DNA of 64,000 nucleotides from Nodosilinea sp. WJT8-NPBG4 (lineage in GTDB: Bacteria; Cyanobacteriota; Cyanobacteriia; Phormidesmidales; Phormidesmidaceae). Within the stretch, counting starts at the first letter, position 1; every line of letters begins with the position of its first letter. The notes under the pieces were generated by a model. That model was not told where the DNA came from. It was given only the letters and a program-made list of their open reading frames with translations, and did no database searches. A program made the position numbers and the translations under genes. Shown piece after piece: positions 1 to 9,099 of the stretch. The stretch lies in assembly GCA_019359285.1 (NCBI GenBank), contig JAHHHQ010000028.1, forward strand, positions 186,001 to 250,000, written 5' to 3'.

Positions 1-683
1 GGACCGTGGCCGAGCACATCGCCTGCGGTCAGGCCCCAACGCTGCCGAATGCGATCGCGCAGCGTCTCCGAATCAACCCAGCCCTTGGCCTCAAACAGGC
101 TGTCGTTGCCAATGGGCATAAACTCAATAAACCGCACGTGCCACTCGCGATCGAGGGTTAGGGCCGCCAGATCCAACACTTCGTGGTCGTTGACGCCAGG
201 AATGACGACTACATTGAGCTTGAGCGGCGAGAATCCGACCCGGTGAGCGGTCTGAATGCCATCCCAAACCTGGGGCCAGCGGGATTTTCCGCGCCCCCCT
301 ACGATTTGATCAAAAATGACGGGGTCTAACGAATCGAGGCTAATGTTGACGCGCCGCAGTCCTGCATCCCAAAGATCCTGGGCTAAGCCACTGAGGAGAA
401 AGGCATTGGTGGTTAGGGATAAGTCCTTTGTCCCCGGTAATTCCGCTATATCGCGCACGATGTCTACAATGCCAGGCCGCACCAGCGGCTCGCCCCCAGT
501 GAGCCGAAAGTTCGAGAACCCCAGAGGCATGAATACTTCCTCCAAGAGCTGCCGCAGTTCGGCGCGGGTCAGCCATTCCTGCTGGGGTAGATACTGCAAG
601 TCGGCCCCCTCCGGCATGCAGTACTGGCACTGAAAGTTGCAGCGATCTACAAGGCTAATGCGCAGGTAGTCAATGGTGGGCAT
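1..683 (-). CDS. moaA: GTP 3',8-cyclase MoaA, 5' part (runs off left edge)
   Basis: Radical-SAM enzyme of the first step of molybdenum cofactor synthesis (GTP to 3',8-cyclo-GTP). Read on the minus strand from ATG at 683, the product starts [17 protein letters not shown] and has the radical-SAM cluster motif CNFQCQYC (Cys15, Cys19, Cys22), then LTGGEP, the SAM-binding glycine motif, and [13 protein letters not shown], typical of MoaA. About 227 residues are visible; the family is about 330 residues, so the C-terminal part with its second FeS cluster lies outside. It is divergent from the small gene at 789. The context fits: molybdate uptake genes lie 4 kb away and the Mo enzyme NarB is in the same window. 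Confidence 0.93.
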   Translation of the reverse strand, partial: MPTIDYLRISLVDRCNFQCQYCMPEGADLQYLPQQEWLTRAELRQLLEEVFMPLGFSNFRLTGGEPLVRPGIVDIVRDIAELPGTKDLSLTTNAFLLSGLAQDLWDAGLRRVNISLDSLDPVIFDQIVGGRGKSRWPQVWDGIQTAHRVGFSPLKLNVVVIPGVNDHEVLDLAALTLDREWHVRFIEFMPIGNDSLFEAKGWVDSETLRDRIRQRWGLTAGDVLGHG

Positions 684-788
684 AGGGGGTGGAACCACAG
701 GGTGCATGCTTTCGATTATGGCACCCTCACCAAAACCAGTGGGTTGGTGGCCTAAACTGGCGGCATCTGCTGATTGGGGAAATGGTCC

Positions 789-1142
789 ATGCGGCAAGCG
801 TTTTTCAGAGGCATGTTGGTGGGTGCAGCTGCCGGTGCCTTGGCCTGCATGGGCCTAGTGCAAGCATTGGAGCAGCCAGCGGCTGTCGTGCTGTCAGGGC
901 GACTTGCCGTCGATAGCGCCAGCCACCCCGACAGTCGGATGAGCAATCGACTTTATCTGGTAGAACCCGAGCTGGAACCGGTTTACCTAAGGTCGAAGGC
1001 TACTAATACAGAAGCTCTCTACGGGCTACTCGACAAATCTATTCAGTTGCGAGGGGAATTGAGACGGCTGACCCTCACCACAGGCGAATCGATTTTGGAG
1101 ATAGAGGTCAAGGAGGTGTTAAACCCCAATCCGCCTGAGTAA
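789..1142 (+). CDS. small exported protein of unknown function
   Basis: 117-residue product that I do not recognise. The N-terminus [19 protein letters not shown] reads as a signal peptide or single membrane anchor, so the protein is probably exported. The rest is a short soluble domain with alternating hydrophobic residues ([28 protein letters not shown]), suggesting a small beta fold. ATG at 789 is chosen over the in-frame TTG at 774 because it puts the basic residues directly before the hydrophobic stretch; GGGGAAA lies upstream. The stop codon sits in the left arm of a 17-bp inverted repeat. Confidence 0.6.
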   Translation: MRQAFFRGMLVGAAAGALACMGLVQALEQPAAVVLSGRLAVDSASHPDSRMSNRLYLVEPELEPVYLRSKATNTEALYGLLDKSIQLRGELRRLTLTTGESILEIEVKEVLNPNPPE

Positions 1143-1173
1143 ACCCAATTTCGAGCTACTCAGGCGGATTGGG
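1125..1173. terminator. 17-bp perfect inverted repeat between convergent genes
   Basis: CCCAATCCGCCTGAGTA at 1125-1141 is the exact reverse complement of 1157-1173, with a 15-nt loop. It overlaps the stop codon of the upstream small gene and lies between two convergent genes, so a bidirectional terminator is likely. There is no strong T-run on either side, so intrinsic termination is inferred from the structure alone. Confidence 0.5.
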
Positions 1174-1248
1174 ACAGAGCAACGTGGCAATTGAGCGATA
1201 GCTGCTTAGGTTGGCAATAATAGGCAATTAAGCATTGTCTCTTCAGCT

Positions 1249-3951
1249 TTAGAGGGTCAAGTCCAGCGTGGCGGATACAACGCCGGGTTCCGCTGTGGGT
1301 TTGAGCTGAAACCCGACCCGCTTGCACAGGCGCTGCATGCCGTGGTTCTCAGTCAAGATTTCCCCCGTCAGGCGCTCTAGCCCTTCGGTGCGGGCTACCT
1401 CGATCAGGCGGCTCAGCAGCTCGGTGCCAAAGCCTTGGCTCTGGTAGGAGTCGGCCACCAGCATGGCAAACTCGGCCTCGGGCAGTCCATACTTTCGGGC
1501 GAGCCGACAGACGCCGATGATTTTGGGGTCGGGGGCACTCACTTCAGCCACCAGGGCGATCTCGCGATCGTAGTCGTTAAAGCAGATGCGGGTGAGGCGA
1601 TCGTGGGCGACGCGGGTGCTGTGCTTGATGGGGTGGAAGTAGCGCAGGTAAACGCTGTGCTCAGACACCATGTCGTGGAAATCGGTAATCAGCGGCTCGT
1701 CTTCGGGGCGAATGGGACGAATGGTGACGCCGTCGCCCTCAGACCAGACATATTGGGTGGGGTAGGGGCGGATGGCTAGACGGGCAGGCGGTGAGTCAGG
1801 AGCACGCAATATCACCCGAGCATCTAAGGCCAGAAGTCTTTCGGACGAGGCGAGTAGAGGGTTGATGTCGATCGAGGCAATATCGGGCTGCTCTGCCACC
1901 AACTGACTAAAGCGTACCAAAAGCTGCTCTAAAGCATCCATATCCACAGCCTCTCGCCCTCGCACTCCCTGAAGGGCTTTGTAGATTAGGGTTTGCTCCA
2001 TTAAGCGGCGGGCCAGGGTGCTGTTGAGGGGGGGCAGGGCGATCGCGCTATCCTGAAACACCTCGACTAGCTGGCCGCCGGTGCCAAACAGCAGCACCGG
2101 GCCAAACTGCGGGTCCTGACTACTGCCCAAAATCAGCTCGTAGCCATCGGTGCGAATCATTGGCTGCACGGTGACGCCCTGGAAGTGCTCGGCCCCCGCC
2201 TTTTCGGTGACGCTGGTGCGGATGCGATCAAAGGCCCGAGCGACGGCATGGCTGTCATCGAGGTTGAGCTGCACGCCGCCCACGTCGGTCTTGTGGGTGA
2301 GGGTGTGGCTGTAGAGTTTAAGGACTACAGGATAGCCGATCGCGGCAGCAGCGGCGATCGCCTCCTCCTCCGTCGCTACAACCTCGGTCGGCACTACCGG
2401 AATGCCGTAAGCCGCCAGCACTGCCTTTGACTCGGTCTCGGTGAGAAGTGGGCGTGCTTCAGCCTGGGCCGTTTGCAGAATGGTAGCGACAGTGGGGCGA
2501 TCGATGCCGTGGTTGGTGGCTAAGGTCGGGGTTTCGTAGAGCCCCTTGAGGGCGTAGCTGTGCCGCCACAGCAGCCCAAACAGCCGCGCGGCCAGATCGG
2601 GGTAGCGGTAGGTGGGTATCCCCGCCCGGTTGAGAATATCTTCGCCAGCATCGACTTCAGCTCCCCCCATCCAGCTGGCCAAAATAGGCTGGCTCGATTC
2701 GCTGCTGCGCCAGGTTTCGACTACTGCCTGGGCGGTTTTGGTCGGATCGGTCATGGCCTGGGGGGTGAGCACCACCAGGCAGCCGTCGCTGTCGGGGTCG
2801 GCCAGGGTGGTCTTTAGCGCTTGGGCAAACCGGGCTGGTTCGGCATCGCCCAAGATGTCGATGGGGTTGTGGTGGCTCCAGTGGGAGGGCAGCGCCCCAT
2901 TTAGAGCCTCCAGGCTAGCGGCAGAAAGCTCCGCCAGGGTGCCCCCAGCGCGAATCAGCGCATCCGTCGCCAGCACCCCCGGCCCACCCGCGTTGGTAAT
3001 GATGCTCAAGCGCGGGCCTCGGGGGCGCGGCTGCTTGGCCAACACTTCGGCAGTATCAAATAACTCGTCGATGTGGTCAACCCGCAGCACACCGCAGCGA
3101 CGAAAGGCGGCATCTAGCACTGCATCGCTGCCCGTCAGTGCCCCAGTGTGGGAGGCCGCTGCCTGGGCTGCCGCTTGGGTGCGCCCGGCTTTGATCACAA
3201 TGATCGGTTTGCTGAGAGCCACCTCCCGCGCCGCCGACAAAAACGACCGGGCATCCCCAATCGATTCCATGTAGATGACGATGCTGTGGGTATGGGGGTC
3301 GTCGCCCAGGTAGTCAATCAGAGCGCCCCAGCCCACGTCGAGCATCGAACCCAGGGAGATAAAGGCGCTGAAGCCCACGTTCTCCCGCAGGCTCCAGTCC
3401 AAAATCGAGGTGCACAGCGCCCCGCTCTGACTAATAAAGCCGACATTGCCCTGCCTCGCCAAGTGGCTCGCAAAGGTCGCGTTCAGCCCCGTCAGCGGAT
3501 TCTGGATGCCCAGGCAGTTGGGGCCAATCAGCCGCAGGCGACCCGCCGCGATCGCCTTAATCTGTCGCTCTAGCTCAACGCCCTCGGCCCCAATCTCCTT
3601 AAACCCCGCAGAGAGAATGATCGCGCCTTTAACTCCAGCCTCTACGCAATCCTGCACCACGGCAGGTACCCCCGGCGCAGGAATCGCGATAATCGCCAAA
3701 TCCACCACTTCGGGGAGAGACTGGATGCGATCGAACGCTTGAACACCCAGCACATTGCGCCGCTTGGGGTTGATTGGGTACACCGTGCCGCCAAAGGGGT
3801 GGCTGATCAAATTCCACAGCACCGTGCGGCCCACGCTGCCAGGGCGCTCGGTAGCGCCAATCACCGCCACCGACCGGGGCGCAAAGATGGGGTCGAGGGG
3901 ATGGCTCCTGGTTTTCCAAAGATCCATGACTGGATCGGGGCGGGTCAGCAT
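1249..3951 (-). CDS. acetate--CoA ligase (ADP-forming)-like protein fused to GNAT acetyltransferase (Pat-like)
   Basis: 900 residues. Domains in order: CoA-binding Rossmann domain (about 15-140, [18 protein letters not shown]), succinyl-CoA-ligase-like domains (about 165-460, with [13 protein letters not shown] and [11 protein letters not shown]), ATP-grasp domain (about 490-710), and a C-terminal GNAT domain (about 740-900, [14 protein letters not shown]). This order matches the PatZ/YfiQ-type protein lysine acetyltransferases, which acetylate acetyl-CoA synthetase and other proteins. In some of those the ligase half is only regulatory, so whether this one makes acyl-CoA from an acid and ATP is open. 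ATG at 3951 is used; an in-frame ATG at 3927 is an alternative. It is convergent with the small exported gene and separated from modBC by 293 nt. Confidence 0.85.
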   Translation of the reverse strand: MLTRPDPVMDLWKTRSHPLDPIFAPRSVAVIGATERPGSVGRTVLWNLISHPFGGTVYPINPKRRNVLGVQAFDRIQSLPEVVDLAIIAIPAPGVPAVVQDCVEAGVKGAIILSAGFKEIGAEGVELERQIKAIAAGRLRLIGPNCLGIQNPLTGLNATFASHLARQGNVGFISQSGALCTSILDWSLRENVGFSAFISLGSMLDVGWGALIDYLGDDPHTHSIVIYMESIGDARSFLSAAREVALSKPIIVIKAGRTQAAAQAAASHTGALTGSDAVLDAAFRRCGVLRVDHIDELFDTAEVLAKQPRPRGPRLSIITNAGGPGVLATDALIRAGGTLAELSAASLEALNGALPSHWSHHNPIDILGDAEPARFAQALKTTLADPDSDGCLVVLTPQAMTDPTKTAQAVVETWRSSESSQPILASWMGGAEVDAGEDILNRAGIPTYRYPDLAARLFGLLWRHSYALKGLYETPTLATNHGIDRPTVATILQTAQAEARPLLTETESKAVLAAYGIPVVPTEVVATEEEAIAAAAAIGYPVVLKLYSHTLTHKTDVGGVQLNLDDSHAVARAFDRIRTSVTEKAGAEHFQGVTVQPMIRTDGYELILGSSQDPQFGPVLLFGTGGQLVEVFQDSAIALPPLNSTLARRLMEQTLIYKALQGVRGREAVDMDALEQLLVRFSQLVAEQPDIASIDINPLLASSERLLALDARVILRAPDSPPARLAIRPYPTQYVWSEGDGVTIRPIRPEDEPLITDFHDMVSEHSVYLRYFHPIKHSTRVAHDRLTRICFNDYDREIALVAEVSAPDPKIIGVCRLARKYGLPEAEFAMLVADSYQSQGFGTELLSRLIEVARTEGLERLTGEILTENHGMQRLCKRVGFQLKPTAEPGVVSATLDLTL

Positions 3952-4159
3952 GTCAAATCCTCGCTTGGGTAATACAGGACCTCAGGGTTATCCTTCAGAG
4001 AAGGTTAGAAACGGGCCAGCGTCATCCCCTTCAGGGAGGGGTGAGTCAGCTCAAGGCCCAAAAAGGCGTTGTGAAGGCCGTACCAGCGATCAGCGGTTGG
4101 ACTTCTTTTGAGTAAAGGTGAACGGTCCACCAGTAGTCTGCCAAAGACGCAGGTTAGTG

Positions 4160-4226
4160 GGGATTCAAAGTTTCAGGTTCACGACCCGCCTTAAACCCTA
4201 CACCTCAAACCCTGAACCCTAAACCG
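4160..4226. repeat. AACCCT-rich intergenic low-complexity repeat
   Basis: Repeated AAACCCT and AACCCTAAACC units lie in the gap between modBC and the Pat-like gene. The same kind of sequence occurs in both orientations at 34855-34918. It looks like a dispersed intergenic element with no coding content. Confidence 0.5.
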
Positions 4227-4244
4227 CAACCCCAGGGCAGTCCC

Positions 4245-6086
4245 CTAACTCCCCAGCAACAGCAGCTGAGCTGGATCAAGATGCACAAACCAGGGAAAAG
4301 GCCGATCCTTCAACTCAGCCCATCTATCTTTGAAGACCTCCGCTTGGAGGTGGTAATCGTCGAGGCCAGAGGGAGGGCTGCCCAGCTTGAGATAAAGGCT
4401 GATGCGGTGGGGCGTTTCGCTGGTCCAGACAATCCAACCGGGGAAGGTGTTGGGCTGGGTGGGCTGCTCAGGAAAGGTCAGACGATGAGCGCGAATGCCC
4501 ACGTGGGAGTGGGTGGGCAGCACCGGCTCCAGAGTTTGCAGAGTGCAGTGCCAGCCCAGGGCTGCCAGACAGTGATCGCCCTGGCGTTGCAGCGGCGAGA
4601 CATTTTTGCACCCGGTGAGCTGAGCCACGGCCAGGGTGCCAGGGTGGTCAAAAATAGCCTGTTTTGGTCCCTCGGCAACGACGCTGCCGCCCGAGAGCAC
4701 CAGCAAGCGCTGACACACTCGGTAGGCTTCTTCTAAGTTGTGGCTGACAAACAGGGTAAGGCCTTGGTAGTTGGTCAGAGTCTTAAGCAGCTGCTTTTCG
4801 AGTTCGCTGCGCAGGTGAGCATCGAGGGCCGAAAAGGGCTCATCGAGCAGCAAAATTTCGGGATTGGGGGCCAGGGCGCGGGCTAGGGCAACCCGCTGCT
4901 GCTGTCCGCCAGAGAGCTGGTGGGGATAGCGATTGCCAAACCCGACCAGCTGCACCTGCTGGAGCTGCTCGGCCACCTGGCGGGCGATCGCCGCTTTCGA
5001 GCACCGCAACCCGTAGGCAATGTTTTGGGCCACCGTTAGGTGGGGAAACAGAGCGTAGTGCTGGAAAAGATAGCCGATTCTGCGATCGCGGCTGGGCAGA
5101 TTAATGCCCAACGCCGAGTCAAACAGCACTCGCCCATTCATTACAATGCGACCGCTATGGGGGGTTTCCAGCCCTGCCAAACATCTCAGAATCAAGCTTT
5201 TGCCTGCTCCCGAGGCCCCTAGCAGACCCAGGGGATGGTGGTCGGTGGAAAAGGCCACATCTAGGGTGAACCCAGGTAGGTGGTGGGTGAGGTTGACGGA
5301 GAGGTGAGGGATTGGAGGGGTGGGGGGTAGGGGGTAAGGGGTAGGGTCTGAGCGTTGGTGGTTGAATTGCCCGCGCAGAGTGCGGCGGATGACAGCCCAG
5401 CATCGATCGAGCCACCCCAGGACGGGCAGCCTGGCGCCTTGGGATTGCCAGCGGTTCATCAGCACCAGTCCGCCTAGGGAAATGGTCAGAATTACCCCGG
5501 TCCACAGGGCGGCTTCGCGAAAGGCTCCGGCTTCGACGGCAAAGAAAATCGCCATGGGCAGGGTCTGGGTTTTGCCCGGAATGTTGCCCGCCAGCATCAG
5601 GGTGGCCCCAAACTCGCCCAGGGCGCGGGTAAAGGCCAGGGCAGTACCGGCTCCAATGCCGGGCAGGGCCAGGGGCAGCGTAATGCCCCAAAACAACTGC
5701 CACTCCGTTGCCCCCAGGGTGCGGGCCGCCTGCTGCACGGAGCGATCGATTTGCTCCAGACTGCCCAGCACGGTTTTATACATCAGCGGAAACGCCACCA
5801 CCGTCGCGGTGATCACCGCCGCATACCAGGTAAACACGACGTTGATGCCGGCTGTCCCCATTAGGGCACCGAGAGAGCCATACCGACCCAGCAGCAGCAG
5901 CAGCAAAAAGCCCAGCACTGTGGGGGGCAGCACCATGGGGGCCAAAAACAGGCTGTCTAGGAGCGATCGCCAGCGACCCCGATAGCCCTGCATAAACTGC
6001 GCGGCGGCAATGCCCGAAATAAACGCCAGTAGAGTGGCGATCGCGGCAATGCGGAGGGAGATCCACAGGGGAGAGAAGGAAATCAT
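4245..6086 (-). CDS. modBC: molybdate ABC transporter, fused permease and ATPase (ModB-ModC)
   Basis: 613 residues combining the inner-membrane permease and the cytoplasmic ATPase for molybdate import. Residues 1-230 are ModB-like: several hydrophobic segments and the EAA-type loop AARTLGATEWQLFWGITLPL. Residues about 245-263 are a Pro-rich linker (PTPYPLPPTPPIPH). The ModC part has Walker A GASGAGKS (about 293), signature LSGGQQQRVALARAL (about 400), Walker B ILLLDEPFSALD and the switch His in LFVSHNLEEA, then a C-terminal Mop/TOBE-like region. ModBC fusions are known in cyanobacteria. It starts 31 nt after modA, so the two are probably one operon. Tungstate or sulfate as substrate is less likely given the nearby moaA and narB. 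Confidence 0.92.
   Translation of the reverse strand: MISFSPLWISLRIAAIATLLAFISGIAAAQFMQGYRGRWRSLLDSLFLAPMVLPPTVLGFLLLLLLGRYGSLGALMGTAGINVVFTWYAAVITATVVAFPLMYKTVLGSLEQIDRSVQQAARTLGATEWQLFWGITLPLALPGIGAGTALAFTRALGEFGATLMLAGNIPGKTQTLPMAIFFAVEAGAFREAALWTGVILTISLGGLVLMNRWQSQGARLPVLGWLDRCWAVIRRTLRGQFNHQRSDPTPYPLPPTPPIPHLSVNLTHHLPGFTLDVAFSTDHHPLGLLGASGAGKSLILRCLAGLETPHSGRIVMNGRVLFDSALGINLPSRDRRIGYLFQHYALFPHLTVAQNIAYGLRCSKAAIARQVAEQLQQVQLVGFGNRYPHQLSGGQQQRVALARALAPNPEILLLDEPFSALDAHLRSELEKQLLKTLTNYQGLTLFVSHNLEEAYRVCQRLLVLSGGSVVAEGPKQAIFDHPGTLAVAQLTGCKNVSPLQRQGDHCLAALGWHCTLQTLEPVLPTHSHVGIRAHRLTFPEQPTQPNTFPGWIVWTSETPHRISLYLKLGSPPSGLDDYHLQAEVFKDRWAELKDRPFPWFVHLDPAQLLLLGS
5301..5347 (-). repeat. C-rich low-complexity tract encoding the ModB-ModC linker
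   Basis: On the minus strand this is a run of CCCTACCC / CCCCACCC-like units. It encodes the Pro/Thr/Tyr linker between permease and ATPase. The same type of tract is intergenic elsewhere in the window (38249-38290 before narB, 59585-59640 before the helicase, 15103-15146). Confidence 0.6.
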
Positions 6087-6117
6087 GGGTTAGGTTTTGC
6101 AGCCGTAGGGCGGGCTG

Positions 6118-6939
6118 TTACGGAGCGACAACCCCAAAGCCAAATTTCTTGAACTTAGTTTGGGCCGCAGGCGTCTGCAAAAACGCAATCAATGTCTTCG
6201 CGGCGTCGGGGTTAGTGCTATTGCTTACAATTGCGATCGGGTAAACAATGGGCTGGTGGGTTGACGCTGGAGCCGTAGCCAACACCTTAATGCGCTCCGA
6301 GAGGGCCGCGTCGGTGGCATAGACCATGCCCACGTCAGCATTACCGCTTTCTACAGCGGCCAACACCCCTCGCACACTGTTGCTAAACACCAGCTTCGAC
6401 TGCAAGGGCTCAAGCAAATTCAGCTTAGTAAATACTTGCTCTGCGTACTGCCCGGCTGGCACACTACGAAACTCACCCACCGCAACAACGCCCACCTCAG
6501 CCTCTTTGAGTTGAGCGATATCTGTAACCGCAATTTGCGACTGAGCTGGAGCGATCAGCACCAGGCTATTCGTCAACACATCCTGCCGAGAATCCTTCAC
6601 AATTAATCCCTTATCAGCTAGCGCATCCATCTGTTTGGCAGCAGCAGAAAAGAAGACATCGGCTGGAGCACCCTGCTCAATTTGCTGCTGCAAGGCACCC
6701 GAGGCCCCAAAGTTATAGCTAATGTCAATTGTGGGATAGGCCGCATGAAAGTCGGGCGTGATGGCCTCTAAAACATCTTGCAAGCTAGCCGCCGCCGACA
6801 CGGTAAGTTCGACCGTCTGCGCTGAGTCCTCGGAACGGTTAGGTGTTGAGGCAGAAGGACTACAACTGGCGGCAAATAAACTAAGCGCTAGCCCCCCACA
6901 AACGCGAATCAAAAATCTGCGGCCCTTGATTGAAGACAT
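6118..6939 (-). CDS. modA: molybdate ABC transporter substrate-binding protein ModA
   Basis: 273-residue periplasmic binding protein for molybdate. The N-terminus MSSIKGRRFLIRVCGGLALSLFAASCSPSAS is basic then hydrophobic and ends in a Cys, suggesting a lipoprotein. Then come ModA features: LTVSAAASLQDVLEAITPDF, YNFGASGALQQQIEQGAPADVFFSA and ESGNADVGMVYATDA. ATG at 6939 is chosen over an upstream ATG at 6996 because GGGGAGAG lies about 7 nt before it and the signal sequence then starts properly. It is followed by modBC after 31 nt. Confidence 0.93.
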   Translation of the reverse strand: MSSIKGRRFLIRVCGGLALSLFAASCSPSASTPNRSEDSAQTVELTVSAAASLQDVLEAITPDFHAAYPTIDISYNFGASGALQQQIEQGAPADVFFSAAAKQMDALADKGLIVKDSRQDVLTNSLVLIAPAQSQIAVTDIAQLKEAEVGVVAVGEFRSVPAGQYAEQVFTKLNLLEPLQSKLVFSNSVRGVLAAVESGNADVGMVYATDAALSERIKVLATAPASTHQPIVYPIAIVSNSTNPDAAKTLIAFLQTPAAQTKFKKFGFGVVAP

Positions 6940-7193
6940 AAAAATCTCTCCCCAGTGGTGACGTTGTTGAGCATAGGCCAGCAGTGCCAAAAACACATAT
7001 TGTCCTCACGCTAGGCTAGCCCCTGCGGTGCGATGGACTACGAGGTGGCGATCGCTAGAAAATCTCCTCCAGCTGGCTATTCGCCGATGATTTTCTCACT
7101 CCCGTTGACATCATCATGGTGACGCTTAGGCCCAATGTTGCTTAGGATTCTTTAGAGACTCTGCCGCAGCTGTCGCCTACCCGTTCTATCCCT

Positions 7194-8030
7194 ATGGCCT
7201 CTCCCGTCGTCATCATCACCGGCTGTTCGTCGGGCATTGGCAAAGCGCTGTGTCAGGCGTTTCATCGACGGGGCTGTCGGGTTGTGGCCACAGCCAGACG
7301 GCTAGAGGCCATGGATGACTTAGAAGCCCAAGGCATGCTCACCCTGCCGCTGGATGTCACCGACTCGGCGGCCATGAAGTCGGTCGTTGACACCGTTCTA
7401 GCCCAGGTCGGCCGGATCGATATTTTGGTTAACAATGCAGGCTTTGGTCAGTTTGGCCCACTGATGGATCTCAGCGCAGCACAGCTCCAGGCCCAGTTTC
7501 ACACCAATGTACTAGCCCCGTTTGAGCTGGTGCAGCAGGTGGCTCCGGCAATGAAAGAGCAGCGATCGGGCACCATCGTCAACATCGGCAGTATCTCAGG
7601 GTTTGTTACAACTCCGTTCGCTGGGGCTTACAGCGCGTCGAAGGCAGCCTTGCACAGCCTGTCAGAAGCGCTGAGGATGGAGCTGGCTCCGTTTGGCATC
7701 CACATGGTTATCGTGAAGCCCGGTGCCATTCAGTCAAACTTTGGCCAGGCCGCAGTACAGGAATTAACTGGGGTGCTTTCGCCAGACTCGTGGTATGCGC
7801 CGCTGGAGTCGATGATTCAAGCCAGGGCGAACCTATCTCAATCCAATGCTACGCCTGCCCACGATTTTGCCGAGCAGTTGGTGGCGGCAGTGATGAGGCC
7901 TCATCCGCCCATGACAGTCCGACTAGGGAAGAAAAGTAGGTGGTTGCCGTTGCTCAAGCAGCTGTTGCCGCCCAAACTGATGGATTTTCTGCTCAAGCGA
8001 CAGTTTGGGCTCACACAAATGCCGCGATGA
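7194..8030 (+). CDS. short-chain dehydrogenase/reductase
   Basis: 278-residue SDR oxidoreductase. The nucleotide motif TGCSSGIGKA is at 10-19, NNAGFG at about 80, the catalytic Ser in NIGSISG and the YSASK catalytic Tyr/Lys at about 150. PGAIQSNF follows, as in classical SDRs. The cofactor is probably NADP(H), since Arg residues follow strand 2 (TARRLEAM). The substrate cannot be told; similar proteins act on retinoids, steroids or lipids. It stands alone, divergent from modA, with no clear partner. Confidence 0.88.
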   Translation: MASPVVIITGCSSGIGKALCQAFHRRGCRVVATARRLEAMDDLEAQGMLTLPLDVTDSAAMKSVVDTVLAQVGRIDILVNNAGFGQFGPLMDLSAAQLQAQFHTNVLAPFELVQQVAPAMKEQRSGTIVNIGSISGFVTTPFAGAYSASKAALHSLSEALRMELAPFGIHMVIVKPGAIQSNFGQAAVQELTGVLSPDSWYAPLESMIQARANLSQSNATPAHDFAEQLVAAVMRPHPPMTVRLGKKSRWLPLLKQLLPPKLMDFLLKRQFGLTQMPR

Positions 8031-8264
8031 GGGGTGCATAAGCAGATGCTCAAATGCGTCCCACTTCAATGAGGGCTCGGTATCTTTCGCAATATTCGCC
8101 TACAAACCTCACTGTTGGTTTAGCCATGCAGGGAAATGTCATCACAGCTACTAGCACTCAGACCTCGCTACCCTAGATTATCTACCGCCAGAGTCATTGA
8201 AGAGCGATATTTTGTCAAAATCAAGGGGATAGACTTCTGACATTGGATTGCCCTGTAAGCGTTG

Positions 8265-9020
8265 ATGTTGCAGCTCATTTTCCGGTTCTATGCCGAGTTA
8301 AACGACTTTCTGCCTGCCGATCGCAGGCAAGTAGAATTTACCCACGGGGTTAAAGAACCCGCTGCCATCAAGGACGTGATTGAGTCCTTAAGCATTCCTC
8401 ACCCAGAGGTGGATTTGATTTTGGTCAACGGAGAGTCTGTTGGCTTTGGCTACTTGGCCCAGGATGGCGATCGCATCGCTGTCTACCCCTACTTCAAGCA
8501 GCTTGATGTCAGCCCGGTTTCATTGGTGCGTCCTACCCCGCTGGCCAATATTCGGTTTGTGTTGGACGTGCATTTGGGTAAGCTAGCCACCTATCTACGG
8601 CTGCTGGGGTTCGATGCGCTTTACCGCAGCGACTATGAGGATGGTGACCTGGCCCACCTTGCAAACCGAGAGCAGCGCATTCTGCTCACCCAAGATCGGG
8701 GTCTCCTGAAGCGCAGTATTGTCACCCACGGATACATTGTTCGCTCACACATACCAGAAGCCCAGGCTAGAGAGGTGCTAGAGCGATTCTGCTTGCAAGA
8801 TGCCGTCGCCCCCCTAGAGCGCTGCCCCCGCTGCAATGGCACCCTGCTGTCGGTCGATAAGGCTGAGGTGGCAGAGCAACTCCCGCCACTCACCCGAATG
8901 TACTATGACGAGTTTGCCCGTTGCCAAGGCTGCGATCAGGTCTATTGGAAGGGGGCTCACTACGATCGCATTCAGCAGCTGGTCAACCGCGTAACCCAAC
9001 CGACAGCCCCACCCCCATAG
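8265..9020 (+). CDS. ubiquitin-like (MoaD/ThiS-type) plus Mut7-C RNase domain protein
   Basis: 251 residues. The first 80 or so form a beta-grasp domain (FRFYAELNDFLP, VDLILVNGESVGFGYLAQDGDRIAVYP) like the Mut7-C ubiquitin family. Residues about 90-240 match the Mut7-C PIN-like RNase domain: RFVLDVHLGKLATYLRLLGFD, ILLTQDRGLLKR with acidic residues, then two Cys pairs (CPRC and CQGC) that suggest a zinc-ribbon. The predicted role is RNA cleavage, though no substrate is known to me. ATG at 8265 is preferred to TTG at 8262. It is not a MoaD despite the nearby Mo genes, because it has the extra RNase domain and no terminal GG. Confidence 0.85.
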   Translation: MLQLIFRFYAELNDFLPADRRQVEFTHGVKEPAAIKDVIESLSIPHPEVDLILVNGESVGFGYLAQDGDRIAVYPYFKQLDVSPVSLVRPTPLANIRFVLDVHLGKLATYLRLLGFDALYRSDYEDGDLAHLANREQRILLTQDRGLLKRSIVTHGYIVRSHIPEAQAREVLERFCLQDAVAPLERCPRCNGTLLSVDKAEVAEQLPPLTRMYYDEFARCQGCDQVYWKGAHYDRIQQLVNRVTQPTAPPP

Positions 9021-9099
9021 CCTTTATTTAGCAACCCAGTGCCGCCAGGTCTAGTCATACTACAGACAATGGGCTAGTTAGGAACAGAGCCTATCCCGC

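Noticed and set aside
2612..3274. Long plus-strand ORF (220 codons) opposite the Pat-like gene
   Set aside because: It is antisense to a well-supported gene, and its composition (Ala/Ser/Pro-rich) is what the high G+C codon pattern of the other strand gives.
4160..4226. AAACCCT units as a telomere-like end
   Set aside because: Only a few units, inside the chromosome between genes, and a similar tract elsewhere in both orientations; a true telomere is not expected in a bacterium.
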